NCBI GenBank assembly: GCA_030248215.1
Contig: JASANG010001329.1
Span: 124,001 to 188,000, forward strand
Direction of reading: 5' to 3'
From: Enoplolaimus lenunculus
Taxonomy: Eukaryota; Nematoda; Enoplea; Enoplida; Thoracostomopsidae
DNA: 64,000 nt
Within the stretch, counting starts at the first letter, position 1; the number at the start of each line of letters is the position of its first letter. The translations under genes were made by a program, and so were the position numbers. Under the pieces are notes generated by a model. The model made no database searches, had not been told where the DNA came from, and saw only the letters and a list, made by a program, of their open reading frames with translations. This document shows positions 35,191 through 47,274 of this stretch, piece by piece.

Positions 35191-36023
35191 ATGGTGATAA
35201 TGCTAAGTGTTAGAGATGCGTTATTTTAATGTTGCAAGTAGTTGTTTCAAACACATGTTGCAAAACTAAAGCACTTAAGAAAACCTCCAATCAATCATAT
35301 AGTTTCAGTTTTACAACTTTGCCACGAACACGGGAATGATTTTTTTCTAGGGATGTCCAGTATGCGGTCATGCAGCTCAATTCAAAGCGGAGATCCATCA
35401 AATCCGACAAGAAATTGTATCTTAGGCAAGAAACTATGAGTGGAACGTTAGACAGAATAGTTCGAAAACTTCTTCACAATGCAAGCTACAAGCCGGCGCA
35501 ATTTTTTGCGCTAAATATTTTTTAAATTCCAGAACAAAACTTTGGCTATGGTATGTTTTAGGGGCATCTGTGACAACTCATATTTTTGTATGGGTACCGA
35601 TTTGCAGACTAGGCATCCGTGTTTTATCTGTTCACAAAAACAACGTGGAATTAAGCACGGTAATACAATTATTTGATCTTTTGACGAACAGGTAACAAAT
35701 AGGTTTCACTTGTGGTGCGAAACTCAAATTTTTAGACGGCGTGAGTTGGGTATAACCACAGTTTTCAACTTGCCAGGTCAGAGTCTTTCCAAATGTTTAC
35801 TGCAACAGCAATTGCCTCACAATTTATGAATAGACGCGTAGTGATTTTCAAGTGAACACTTCACATCAGCTATATATAAGACCATTCGTTCAAAATTCAA
35901 ACTGATGCAGCAGCAAAAACAAGTTTCCACAGCATATCGAATAAGTCCGGGAGCACCGGTTGAATTTGAAAATCTTCACCGCATGCCAGCTTTCGTTCCT
36001 GCATTTTTTATAATAACTTGCGT
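35191..36023. other. Unannotated sequence
   Basis: Nothing supportable was found on either strand. Confidence 0.5.
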
Positions 36024-36185
36024 CCTGTGGAAGCTCCAAAAATTTTTAAATTAGAGACCACCCGAGATATGACAGTGGGAAAACTCACGAGCCAAGCAAG
36101 CGAGAAGCCGATCACCACTTTAGTGCTACATATTTTAATACTAAAATGGTTGCTTTTGATTCTTATTGGCGGAAGGCTTTGGCTA
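36024..36185 (+). mobile_element. C-family hAT-like element, partial
   Basis: The left part CCTGTGGAAGCTCCAAAAATTT (key piece GGAAGCTCCAAAAATTT) is a worn CAGTGGCGGATCCAGAAATTT-type end. The shared C-family interior follows in order: AGCAAGCGAGAAGCC, TTTAGTGCTACATATT and TTGCTTTTGATTC. No right end was resolved. Confidence 0.45.
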
Positions 36186-36453
36186 GTGTTGCCTAATTGA
36201 ATTTCCCCGTCCTTGCGTATACCAGCTAATAAAAGTTTTTGTTGCATCTGCCCAGCGTGCAGTTCATCGATTCGATACGCTTATGAAGCATACGTATTTA
36301 ATAGTCGTTCTAAACGTTGCTCATTAATTTGTTAAACATACGAGTGAGATAAACTCTAAAAAACAACAGCTGGTACATAACTGCACTGCTCAAATGCAAT
36401 ACATTTCATCAGTAACATTTGCGTTACTTAATTGGGTTAGGTGAGTCCTGATG

Positions 36454-36515
36454 CACTAGCGGATCCAGAGGTGGGGCGTACGCCTCCTCGTCAGAAATTT
36501 CTGGGTCCGCCACTG
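36454..36515 (+). mobile_element. Minimal 62-bp C/G-family element
   Basis: CACTAGCGGATCCAGAGG and CTGGGTCCGCCACTG are near-perfect inverted ends only 62 bp apart overall, with GGGGCGTACGCC and GTCAGAAATTTC between. This is essentially the two termini of the G family joined with almost no interior. No clear 8-bp duplication is present. Confidence 0.6.
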
Positions 36516-36904
36516 CGCGTGGGGGGTGCTGGCTGGCATACACTGGCAGCAATTCAGTTTGTTTAAACAGTACATTGGCTACTATATAGGCGATTGGTTA
36601 AAGTTCGGCCCTCGATGATAGCAAAAAACGATGACAGGTGGTTGTCTGTAGATTAAGGTTTGCGATGTATGAAACTGTAAATTACGCCAATTTATCATCA
36701 AACTTCGAAACGTCCAAATTGTTTTGTGTCCAAAACTTAACCGTTTCGACTGTATTCTTCAGCTTTATGATACAATCGTTAGTCAACTACCGACGCATTA
36801 AACAATTTGTTTTGAAGTATTGTGCTATAAAATAGGTGGAAATGAGCATCAAAGTTGTTCAACTGTTCTTGCAGTTGTTGTGTGGCTTTTGTACATATTA
36901 GTCT

Positions 36905-37030
36905 GCACTTAGGCTTCGGCTTAGGCTTTTATGTTGATAAAAGGCTTCCATATTTCTAAGGGCAAGAAATTACTTAAACCCTGGCAATGCATATATCTTA
37001 GATTAAAGCATAAGCTTCGCCTAAATTACG
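36905..37030 (+). repeat. Scattered TTAGGC-type units
   Basis: GCACTTAGGCTTCGGCTTAGGC is present at the left (key unit CTTAGGCTTCGGCTTAGG). More diverged CTTAGATTAAAGCATAAGC units lie about 80 bp on. No MITE ends were found. Confidence 0.35.
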
Positions 37031-38102
37031 GTGGGAGTTTACAAGAGCCATTTTCCTCAATTAAAATAACTTGTCAACTTTTAGAATTTAGAAGGTTATA
37101 CTTAAACAAGTTCTGTTATCGTTTTCTTTATACGTTTTCAAAGCGGTCATAACGTCGTTGATCGCTTCCCTTATCTGCGTCCGTTTTAGGGATTAAAAAT
37201 AAATAATTCAACTGAGTTTTTTTTTCCTCAATTTCAAATTCTGTGCGCAACTGTTTCATTGCATCCATTAGACATTTTTTTACCATTATTGTACATTCTA
37301 AAACTTTTCTAATGTTTTCACAATATTTGCAATAGTGGTAGTGTATACAACGCAATTAGAACGTTTTAAGAGGTCACGCCCTGTAGCAGCAGTCATTGTC
37401 TGATGTTTAGTTTTGTGTCTTTATTTCTACCGGAAATTACTGTTTAGTAGTATTTTTGTTTTCTCTCAAATGCTGCGAAAAAAACTGCAAAAATGATTTT
37501 TTTAGAAAATGTAGAAACTTTTTGAGCTGTTAATATTAACTGCAAAAAACTTCGTTTGAAAAATTAAGTTTGGAACGCTTGAAATGAAAAGTTAAAAACG
37601 AAAATCGTAGTAAAATTGTAGTAAATCATTAAATCTGTTAAACTGTTGCAAACAGTCGCATCAGTTACCTCACCTCAAACATCGGATATATATTTTATAA
37701 TTTTCAATCATATTTTATGTTGTGAAAATGTGCACGACAAGTCGTGAAAAATTTAAATATACAAAAATTGCCAAAATCGAACCAATTCTAGTAAACTTCG
37801 GAATGAACAGAATAACCGATTTCGTCCGCAAAAAGACATTTCTATTCTCAGTATACGATCGCTTTCAATCAATAAATGCAGTCGCGGGTCCAGAATTTTC
37901 CGATATTGAATGATCGCGGTATTTTGAACCTTGGTTTGGAAAGTGTGCTTAGCAATTGACTTCGATAGATCAAAATTAATATGATGATATTCAAGAAGTT
38001 ACCGGGATTCTAAGTGAGGAAAGCAAGTTTTTCTGTGTCACAAATACAATTGATACAACAATCTGGGACACTAGTTTATTACAAATGGAACGTCGCATGA
38101 AA
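37031..38102. other. Unannotated sequence
   Basis: No supported feature. A minus-strand frame at 37128-37355 gives a charged peptide rich in Lys, Glu and Leu. It has no recognisable motif and no supporting splice structure. Confidence 0.45.
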
Positions 38103-38165
38103 GATCATGAGCGGAACATTTTTCTGCGGTAGTGCAATACAGTAAGCTTAGGTAATTCTTCTTGA
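38103..38165 (+). mobile_element. B-family MITE fragment
   Basis: GATCATGAGCGGAACATTTT, CTGCGGTAGTGCAATACAGT and AAGCTTAGGTAATTC follow the left arm of the B copies (AGATCAGGGGCGGAACG, CTGTGGGACTACAATAGAGT). The core and right end are missing. Confidence 0.45.
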
Positions 38166-38329
38166 AAATGCGTTTGCAGCACTTGACACTCACATCATGT
38201 TGACTTAGAGCTACGAAGATAGCTTTTATGGTTTCTTAATAACAAACCAATATACAAACAATCTCAGCAAAATTGCATTATCTCGATGAAATTTAGTTTG
38301 AAAGCATATCAGTAACGACCAGGCCTGTA

Positions 38330-38483
38330 GCCAGCTCACTTTGCTAGGGGGACTAAAAACTTTTCACGAAGGGGCATTCAAGGGTTTTCAATGAGTTACA
38401 AGCAAGGTTAAAACCTTTTCAGGGGGCCCCAAAGTTTTTCAGAGGGGGTGAGCCCCCCTAGACCATCCTTGTCCATGGGCCAG
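38330..38483 (+). mobile_element. hAT-like MITE, H family copy 1
   Basis: The ends CAGGCCTGTAGCCAG and, from the right, CTGGCCCATGGACAAGG bound a 154-bp element flanked by an exact 8-bp duplication GTAACGAC (38322-38329 and 38484-38491). The interior has GAGTTACAAGCAAGGTT, shared with the copy at 56753 (GACATACAAGCAAGGTT). G-rich and C-rich stretches (GCTAGGGGGAC and GAGCCCCCCTAG) can pair. Confidence 0.8.
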
Positions 38484-38491
38484 GTAACGAC

Positions 38492-39219
38492 TGTTTCGAT
38501 CTGCGATTAGTTTTAATTAACAAATTTCTAGTTATAAACTGAAATACTTTACTATAAAGTAGAAACTTTGCAGCAAACCCAATATAATCTTATTAGGATC
38601 ACACCACACAAATACTTGAAATAAAAACTAAACTCCAAAATCCTGAAACAAATTTTAAAATCTTACCGCAACACTTCGATAGAATGCAATAACTATATAG
38701 GAGGAAGGTGGGCCCAAATTCTAAAAATTAGCTAAATGTAGTCGTAAATTTTTTCTTCTTAACATAACGGTTGGCCCGGCTCGTGTTTATAACTACCCTA
38801 TAGCATGTTGATGGCATCCTTAGGGGTTAGCCAGGATTTTGGAAAGAAGGCTTATGTCCTACAACAATTTCGATTGGCGTTTCTTATGTCATCATAATAA
38901 AATCTTTAACAGCCCTTGAACAATATTTCAATGGCGAAGATTATTTCAAAAATCAAGACAACGTGGCTCTGCCCTACGGTATCTCTAACAAGAGTACCAT
39001 ACACTAGCACTGTTTAGAGTCAATTTTATAAGTTACACTTTTGCTGTCTGTTTCAATCAGGAGCATATGCAAGCGCTTAAAAGCGTTGTGCAAAAAACGT
39101 CCAAAATGCACAAAAGAGCATTTTTGATGCGTTTTCATTAAACGTTAAAAACAACGTTTACGCGTTTTATATCACATTTGTAGCTTTTCGTATAAAAGCC
39201 GATTTTATGCGTCGTTTCA
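38492..39219. other. Unannotated sequence
   Basis: No gene. Around 39060-39200 several short self-complementary words overlap, such as AACGTTAAAAACAACGTT, just before a microsatellite. No known element was recognised. Confidence 0.45.
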
Positions 39220-39221
39220 TC

Positions 39222-39252
<31 letters not shown>

Positions 39253-39366
39253 GTATGTATATACACATATATATATACATATATAAATATATATATGTAT
39301 ATAAATATACATATATATATTATATATATTATATATGTATATATGTATATATATGTATATATGCAT
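39220..39366. repeat. TA/GTAT microsatellite
   Basis: A (TA)n run, then five or six GTAT units, then interrupted ATATAC/TATGTA dinucleotide and tetranucleotide repeats for about 147 bp. Frames across it give Tyr-Ile-rich peptides that have no biological meaning. Confidence 0.95.
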
Positions 39367-42300
39367 CTTTTTTCAATTTTTCATTTTCTATTTTCTAAAT
39401 TGCGTAAAAGACTCCACAGTGATTTCCATAGTTCGTTGTTTTTGAAATTAGCGTATATCGATTGCAACGAGATTATTTTGGTGTATTTTTAGTGCATCGG
39501 TTTTTTTGCGAATATTTACGGTTGATTGCAACGTCAAATGAAGAAGTAAGCGTTTGCGCTTGAAGCTTGAAAAAACTTTACTTGAAAGAAACGCCAATTT
39601 TTAACTTTTTTTACTACTTTATATATTACAAAGCTATAAATAAGTTAATTTTCCATGAAATCTGTGTCGAATTTACAAATCAACGTGGTTAAGTAATTAA
39701 AAAATAAATGCATCTTCCACTATTGAGCGTGAAGCTAGGCGTAATTTTTGTATATAATGTACTTGAAACGTACTAACTGATTCCGATTGGGTGGGGCCGC
39801 GCACCCCTCTCCGCTGCCCTCTCGGTACTCATCTGCCAACTGATTCCAAGACATATATTACAGCCGGACGTTTTTTCTAAGAAATATAGTAACCAAACTT
39901 GTTTCAGTGAATTTCGCCATCTATTTATTAAAATTTATAGTTATCTTCTCAATTTGCTAATCCAGACGACCTGAAATGCGTTAAATAACACCTTTCAAGA
40001 TAATAAAGCACCATTTGCTTTATGAACGCAGCCAAGAATGTTCAATCTTGGCCACCAATCAATATATAAAAGCGAGAAATTTATTATTCATTAATTTGCG
40101 CTTGACTTTTTTAAGTTAGAACTTTAAGAAATGTTCGCCAATTTCGAATTTCCAGCCAAAAAAATTTTACCAACCGTTTTATTCACCAAGCAAATTTATA
40201 AATTACTTTTGAAATTTTTAGCTCTCAAGGCCGTAATAATCACACTGCTCTATGTGCAATTTTTCGCATACAGTTACCTTTTCCCGAATTTGCTATATTA
40301 AACGGATCAAGAATATTTGGTCAAGTAATATATTGTAACCATAGAATTGGTGTAAAAGTTTAGAAACGTTTTTGTCCATGGATGGTGAAGATTTGGGCAG
40401 AAAGGGCACTTGGTGCCCCCACGTGCGATGCGCTGTAGTTGTGGCTCTACAATACTCAAAAATTACAGTAGTCGTGTGCTTTTTCGATAGTTTTTGTACA
40501 ATTTCAAGATTAAATTAACACATTTTGCGGCGTATAGCAAAAATTATTGATTCGCAAACACGTCTACAGTTGGGTGGCAGTAAATTCACCACATCGCACC
40601 GCATTGAAATTTTGTCAACTTTAATTTTTTTCCAAAATGTACAATTTTTTTTCATTGTCCCTGTTACGTAAGCTGCAAACCGCTATCTGCGTTTTGCATT
40701 TTAGCGAGGTCACAAGGCATCATTGACGCTTCTGGCTGGCGTGTTAGAAATGATAGTTTTTTAGCAGTTTGGCAGGAGCTCTCACACGTGTCATATTCAA
40801 TTCGTGAGAGGCAGCGATGTATCTGGAGGATACGGGGACGTATGATACTTATCGTTTCACCAGTCTGCAATGCTGAAAACCGCGATTTAAAGGGTTCATC
40901 TGTAGCTTCTAATGTGTTTTCTAGTCAAATAGTTGAAAAATATTGGCGAACACAGCAAGAGCTTAAAAAGTTTTGCTCTTTCGGCCAGGGGTTGAGATGC
41001 ATAGCAAGCTGCTCTACAACCAACCGCAAAAAATGAACATTAGGTTCTCGCTGAATCTAAAACGGCCCATATTCTCAGTTGCGATTAGCGAATACCACCA
41101 GTTGGCGATTGCATTATATTACTTTCAAACGAGTGAATCAAAACTCGGGTGTTGGTGCTTTGCACAGTATTTGCAACTGTCTCATCGCATCGTGGGTTAA
41201 AATAATTACGTTAAATTTAGTAACAAATCAAAAATAAAGTGTCAATTAAACCGTATTCGAACACTATGCTCATTGTGTTAATTGGAGGCTAAAAGCCAAA
41301 CATTTTGACAGCAGGCTAGCCTAAATTTCGTGATCCATAATACAAAGTTGTGCGGGTGGAGTCGTATCAACTCAATAGAATTTTAAAATTCGGTTATGCG
41401 GGTCGAGTGAAATTTTACTAGTCATTTGGGACAAGAATAATTAATAAATACGCTACATTCGTGACCAAACAACTGTTCGATGTTTTAAATTTTCACTTTT
41501 TAAAGAAAATCATACTGCACCGGTAGAACCAAAGAGAGGGGCCGCTTAGGCCTAGGCCGCCTCGAACAAGTATATAAACCAAAATGATGTTTTAGGAGTT
41601 AGTACTATAATTCCGTGTATTATACTTCGCCTGGCTGTATCCATCAAATTTTTTTGGCTCCATAACTGGTGTTTTTGGTTTGAAGCAAGTATGCGTTGTA
41701 GTACGATTAACTTTAAGCTAAAACAGTTTCTTTTATATACGAGCTCGTTATGAAAATTTGACACTTCAAAAATGTGTTTAAGGTTCCTATGTATCTTTGC
41801 TTAATTTGATTTACTTGGGAATAGGCAGTGATAAATCTAAGTGAGATTGGTCGTTTCTTAAATAGGGAATTAATAAACCAGTTATAACTTATAACTAATG
41901 TTTTTTTTTATTTTTTAAATTATTTTAGTGACTTATTTTTTATTGCATCCGTGTGAGAATCCGAAACTTCGCGTTCAGTCAGATTTGATATTAACACGAA
42001 GCGAAACGGTGTCAACTTTTTCGACACTATCGTTTTCTTAAATAATGAATTTTAATTGAAAATGACAATTTTGTGAATGCAGACAGGCGACGGACGTGTG
42101 AACTTTGGGGACAAATTTTATATCAACATAAGTCTGTAAAGCTTTTTATGGAATAGTTTTTAGGTAATTCGTGCCCAGAAGCGAAATTTCTTCATTAAAA
42201 CATAGACCTATAAATTGCTTTCGAGATTTGCTGAAGGCGCGACGCTTCAAAATAGCACAAACCTTTTGGTTGATTATATTAGAAATATGACAACTGACTG

Positions 42301-45300
42301 CATTTTTGCAAATTTGAATTTTTCGCAATTTTGTACTAAAGTTTGCATGTAACTGTTTCAGTGTCATGTAAGCCGGAGCGTAACGTAAAGATGGAAGTGG
42401 GTCAGGTTAGCAGCCACGCACCGCCCTGCTCTTCGAGGGCTTGTTTCAAACCACACCATGGAGCATTATAGGCAATCTGGAACTACGAACAACACCGTGC
42501 CATCGGCCTCGCGAAATTAGCAGTTGTCTCATGAAATAATTAACAGCATTTCAGCGATTTTTAAGTAGTATTTTAATGCAATTATTTAATCTTCTTGCGA
42601 CTTTTAGTTTTTACCGCAATTTTAGGCTAAACTAGCAAGCGTCAGAGCAGACAAATTCGGTGAGAGGTAAAATTTTTAATAACAATGGAATTTCGCCTTC
42701 TGATTTTTCTTTGTATTGCAAAATATTTCGTGACCTGCCCCTTAGGGCCCTACGTTTCACCAGAGCTTTGGTGTAATAGGATGTCCATTTACTCATTCGT
42801 TAACAGTAAAAATCGGTTTCCGTTTCCTTTATAGAAATTCTAAAACTTGTTTCTTTCCTCGTCCTTCTGAAATTAGAAATCGTTGAAATTTTCAATGCAG
42901 ATATGCTGCCAATATTTGTTTGATTTGAGATAAAAATAAATTCATCCACAGTCTTAAAAATATTGAGTGCATTTGCTATTTTTCCGTAAAACTCAGCTTG
43001 GATATCATTTGCGCATACATGCATTGCATTGGCAGCAAAATCAATTATCTGTTAAAGTTTTATGCTAAAAAAATTTATTTTGTTTGCGGTTTCGTCGTTT
43101 TGACCACTATTCGTTTTCCTTATTGTTACTGCCCGTTTGAACCCTAATTTCAAAACAACGTATGCCAATGCCTTTGCAATCTTTAAAAATTTTCTGAAAA
43201 TAATTATCTGTCTGAAACTAATTTTAATCTTAAATCCCTTTTATAAAATATTTTGATTTCAGAAACGAGATTAACTTATTTGACCTTTACCATCCGATAT
43301 TAAAACATCGGTAAAGTCATTTTACGTTTTTTTTCTCAAATACTTATTGAAAATTTGTAGTTCTTTAAGTAATTGCACGTCATTGTTATCGTGTTATCCA
43401 TGAACAATTCGCCTTGAATTCATATTTTTTGGACGTTTACAAATTTTATTTGTATTAAATTGCTAAAAATTCACCGTGCCGAACCTGAGAAGTGTTTGAT
43501 GTGATCAAGTTAGAGATACGTAAAATCAGGAAACCGCCAAATTACTTAAAAGCAACAACAATCTTCTTCCTTTTAAATCAAATTAAGACCAAAAATTTTC
43601 GGTGAAGATTTGGTACCTAAATTGCGTTCGATTTTCGCTCGTTTCGTTTGCGAGTTTTCTTTCAGTATTACACATCCTGTGCCCACCTGTGTAAACTGGT
43701 TTCACCATTACCGTTAGCTGTATTTCGCAAAAGTACTCACAATAGTGATCTTAGGTTCAAGTGAAACTTTTAAGCAACAAATGGCAGACTCGCCGTGGTT
43801 GCCTTCGTCTTATGCTTTAGCCAATTTTGACCACGACGACTTTGATGGTTTCGTTGCCAGCTCAGCACAGCTTAATGCAACATATTCCAACTTAATGCAA
43901 ACATGCTTCTAGCCTGAAAAGTTTAAGTCAACGCCTAAATGTTGTTTACCTATTGTCTGATTGCATTAATTTAACCCATTGAAATTAAGTTGGGACGCGG
44001 TGCAGCCTCAAGTTCAGTTTCAGGTTTGCTCTGGTTAAGTGCTTGGCTATTTCTTAACCAGAGTTAAGTGTTTCGATTTCCTTGCTAGCTTTCGTTATGA
44101 ACTGTGGATTGATTGACCCAAATAGGTAAATTGTAAGTCTTGCTTACTGGATGCTTTTGAGCTTTGAAGTAACTGGCCGATGCATAGGGAGGAAAGCTAA
44201 GTCATGGCGTTTGTAACAGGGCTCAAAAGCAAAGTTTCCTATTTGTCTACATTTGGTTCCAACCTTGCGTTTAGAGCAAAAAATCTAATGGCAGCATTGT
44301 ATTTTGATTCGTACTTCAGCACTTTTTCGCAAACGCAAGAAGTGTAAAAATTATTTTGAGATAGCATAACCGCACACATTATTAAAACTACTGTTTAACA
44401 AGCGAACGATTCTTGGTAGTTCAACGCTTCTTGTAACATTATGAAATGCATTAATGCTGCCCCAAATTTTTCAATGCTATTTTAATTATATTTGCTGCGC
44501 TCGTTCGTCATCGTTTCTTTAGTCTCACCGGTATGGTACGTGCTATTTGTCAACAAACTGTTTAATAAGCTTTTAAAGTTATTCGGCAAAGTAGCAGCAA
44601 CCCCACTGGAGCATCGGGGGGCAGTGTCTCCAAAATTTGCCTGGTGCTGCCCAAATAGACTTGGTCGAAAACTAAACAATCTTGAATTGCAATGGCAGGG
44701 ACCTTCCAAAATTATTCGGTGCGCAAAAAATATAGTTTTCACCGGACGTCCGTGTCACGAAGCTAGGTATATATTTGACTGGGGAGTTGATTTTCAGGAG
44801 AGTTAATATTATACGCCACGGACGTGTATCCGGGTAAGGATCTTTCGATCTGCCGCTTATCCACGCAGATAAAATGATGTAATCCGCAAGTACAGCATGC
44901 TAAAAGCTTCTAACCACAGCCCACATTTTATCAATGCCGCATTTCCTACCAACGTACACGGTACATGCAAACACTTACATTGCATGTACGACAAAAAAAT
45001 GTGTAAAAGTCAATCAGTTTTATGGCAGTTGGCATGAATACAAATGTGGGTTTCAATTTTTAAATGTCAAATCCAACCCCAAGCAATCAAAACAGCAGAT
45101 TAGTATTACACAAAATAGCGTATGTTTAGTTAGTTCATTTTTAAAATTTATCACGTGTAAAAATGACTGGTAATTATTACCCACGCAATATAAACCGTTA
45201 CCATCGATTTGACCCACGCCTAAAAATCTTTACTCGATACGCGTTTATCCACCATGCTTGATTATCAGTAGCTGTCTCACATCTATGATTCGTGATTACT

Positions 45301-45382
45301 TCAGTTATAAAACTTTTCACCAAGTACCGGGATTCAAGAATGTGGCTTTTAACGGCGAACGTGCGCAAGATTTGGCAGTAGG
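39367..45382. other. Long stretch with no supported feature
   Basis: About 6 kb, the emptiest part of the window. Minor items: a GGGCACTTGGTGCCCC hairpin near 40405; an open frame at 44492-44806 (104 codons) whose residues LELQWQGPSKII faintly recall the C-terminal end of retroelement integrases, which is too little to call; and a C-family-like GCGTGAAGCTAGGCGTAATTTT near 39726 (key piece GAAGCTAGGCGTAATTTT). Minus-strand frames at 42146-42367 and 42800-43024 are unrecognised. Confidence 0.45.
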
Positions 45383-45709
45383 CACTGGTGCATTCAGAAG
45401 GGGGACGGGGGGCGTACGCCCACGTCAGAAATTCATTCTGTAAAAAATATAAGTTTTACTCTCAAAACTTTTTTGTGACAAAACGTTACAATTTTTCCGC
45501 TCAGAAAATATTTTGGTGATACAGTGATAAGTTACTTTACAATTTTTCCCGTTAGAAACTTTTTGTTGATAAAATGATGAGGTCTCTAGTACACAATTTT
45601 TTCTAAGAAAATTTTTGGTGATAAAATGATAATGTACCTACCTCACAATTTTTGCGTTTTATAACATTTGCCAGTTCGCCCCGTGTCAGAAATTGCTGAA
45701 TCCGCCTCG
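45383..45709 (+). mobile_element. G-family hAT-like element with expanded subrepeats
   Basis: The left end CACTGGTGCATTCAG is followed by GGGGGGCGTACGCCC. The right end CTGAATCCGCCTCGG pairs with it. Between them are three to four tandem copies of an approximately 65-bp unit containing TCAGAAATTTTTGGTGATAA, AATGATAAGGT and CTCACAATTTTT. The flanks GCAGTAGG and GCCAGTTG are similar but not identical. This is the most expanded G copy at 327 bp. No coding capacity. Confidence 0.6.
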
Positions 45710-46819
45710 GCCAGTTGGTGTCCGATCGGCTTCTCAGTTTTATTCAGTACTATCGATGTTAGCTTAGAAGTCAACCGCCCCTCATTCCAGTTATATTATG
45801 CATATAAATATTTATGACTAAAAATTTTGATGTTAAAGTGTATTAATTGCTTGCATTAACTAATTATCAAATGTTGATCTTACGTAACATTATTGCATTT
45901 CTTGTTTCTCAATTAATCATGCAGCTTAATAACGACGGCTCGCGTGCTAATGCGTCTAAGCACGGGATTAGCACGTGACCACCAGGCCAACATGATATTC
46001 AGTTGCACAATATATTTAGTACAGGTTAAAATTTAAATATTTTTGAGTTTAAATTGAGGCTAGTCTTTAATATAATTGTTGAGATGACATTGATTGCAGT
46101 GTATGCTTTGAAATGAACTTTAGATCAGAAATATTTTGCATATAAAGGTAGGAAAGGAACATATTCGATTAGGCACGAGACCCACGGCCCAGTTCTCGTT
46201 GAGTCGGTCAACTTACTCATATTACAGCGTGAGATACTAGTGGTATCAGGGACATTGGATTCTTCTGGGTTCTTGGGCCACTTATATATTAGCAATCTGA
46301 GCATTTTACAATAAGTGATAAGTGTAAGCTTTTATAATGTCTTAAATAGTAGCAACCTTACTAATTTGTTACCAAGTGCTTAGACACTATTTGACAATGT
46401 TGCTTATAGCGATATTTTAGCTTCAACTTTGCCGTTTATTTCTTAATTTCAGGCACGAATATTCATTTCGTCGTTCATTAAAGCATTTTAGACCGTTATT
46501 CAACAGTGAACTATTTTAGAATAAGCTGAAAACCACTCGTTGCTATTAGCAACACGGGTGCATCCAAACGGAGGGATGGAGTTTATAGAGACAAGAAAAA
46601 AGCGTTTTTATAAAATTTGGATTAAGTTTTTGGATTATGGAGGTCAAAAATTTGTCTTTACTAAAATAATATTCTGACAGAATGAAATCTGGCAACGCCT
46701 TTGCTAAGCAACGAATGCCATGATGTGCTGTACGTCAAATAGTAAATAGTTCGATAACGGATATATAATCGTTTCATCTCTGGAGATTACTTGTGAAGTA
46801 ATACAAAATATGCTATAAG
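45710..46819. other. Unannotated sequence
   Basis: Unique AT-rich sequence. A GTTGCTATTAGCAAC palindrome lies at about 46539. Nothing else is supportable. Confidence 0.45.
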
Positions 46820-46960
46820 TAGTGGCGGATTGATTCAATTCTGATGGGTCACTCACGTAATATGCATAGAATACGGGAACGGTTGTCAGCAGCAAAAAGC
46901 CAAACATAACTTTTTCAGTGCTAAATCGTAATACAAAATTTTGGTTTTGATCCGTGCAGT
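46820..46960 (+). mobile_element. C-family hAT-like element, partial
   Basis: The left end is TAGTGGCGGATTGATTC. The shared interior AAAAAGCCAAACATAAC, TCAGTGCTAAATCGTAATAC and AAAATTTTGGTTTTGATC follows in the family order. The right end is not resolved. Confidence 0.5.
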
Positions 46961-47134
46961 GAGTCTATAGTTCGGAGTCAACAGAATCTATAACTTGCTG
47001 CAGATTGCGTTGTTTCTATGAAAAATGAAACTCAAATTTACCAAATTTATAACGCCATATTCACACCTTTACGCTAGAAACACACAGAGTACATAAATCG
47101 CATGTCCCCGGTCGTTGATGAGTAAGCAGTTTCT

Positions 47135-47274
47135 TACTCATTTCAATAACGTTTTCATTTTTATACTGTAGTTTTTTTGAAATTTTAGAAATTAAAATTG
47201 AAATTTTTCAAATTTTAGTGTTGAGTAATCTAAAAATTTGCTATAAAGTGAAAACGTTTTCATTGAAATGAGTA
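47135..47274. mobile_element. Foldback MITE with TA borders
   Basis: TACTCATTTCAATAACGTTT at the left and the complement TACTCATTTCAATGAAAACG at the right form arms of about 30 bp that end near TTTATA on both sides. The outermost TA on each side may be the target duplication. The loop contains further GAAATTTT/AAAATTTC pairs. At 140 bp it is the smallest clear inverted-repeat element here. Confidence 0.6.

Noticed and set aside
39207-39492. Tyr-Ile-rich open frames
   Set aside because: They are translations of the TA/GTAT microsatellite.
42146-43024. Two minus-strand frames that might be exons of one gene
   Set aside because: The peptides are unrecognised, and no consistent splice signals or coding composition were seen.
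44492-44806. Weak resemblance of LELQWQGPSKII to the C-terminal end of LTR-retroelement integrases
   Set aside because: Only one short motif, no neighbouring pol or gag similarity and no LTRs seen; chance is a fair explanation.
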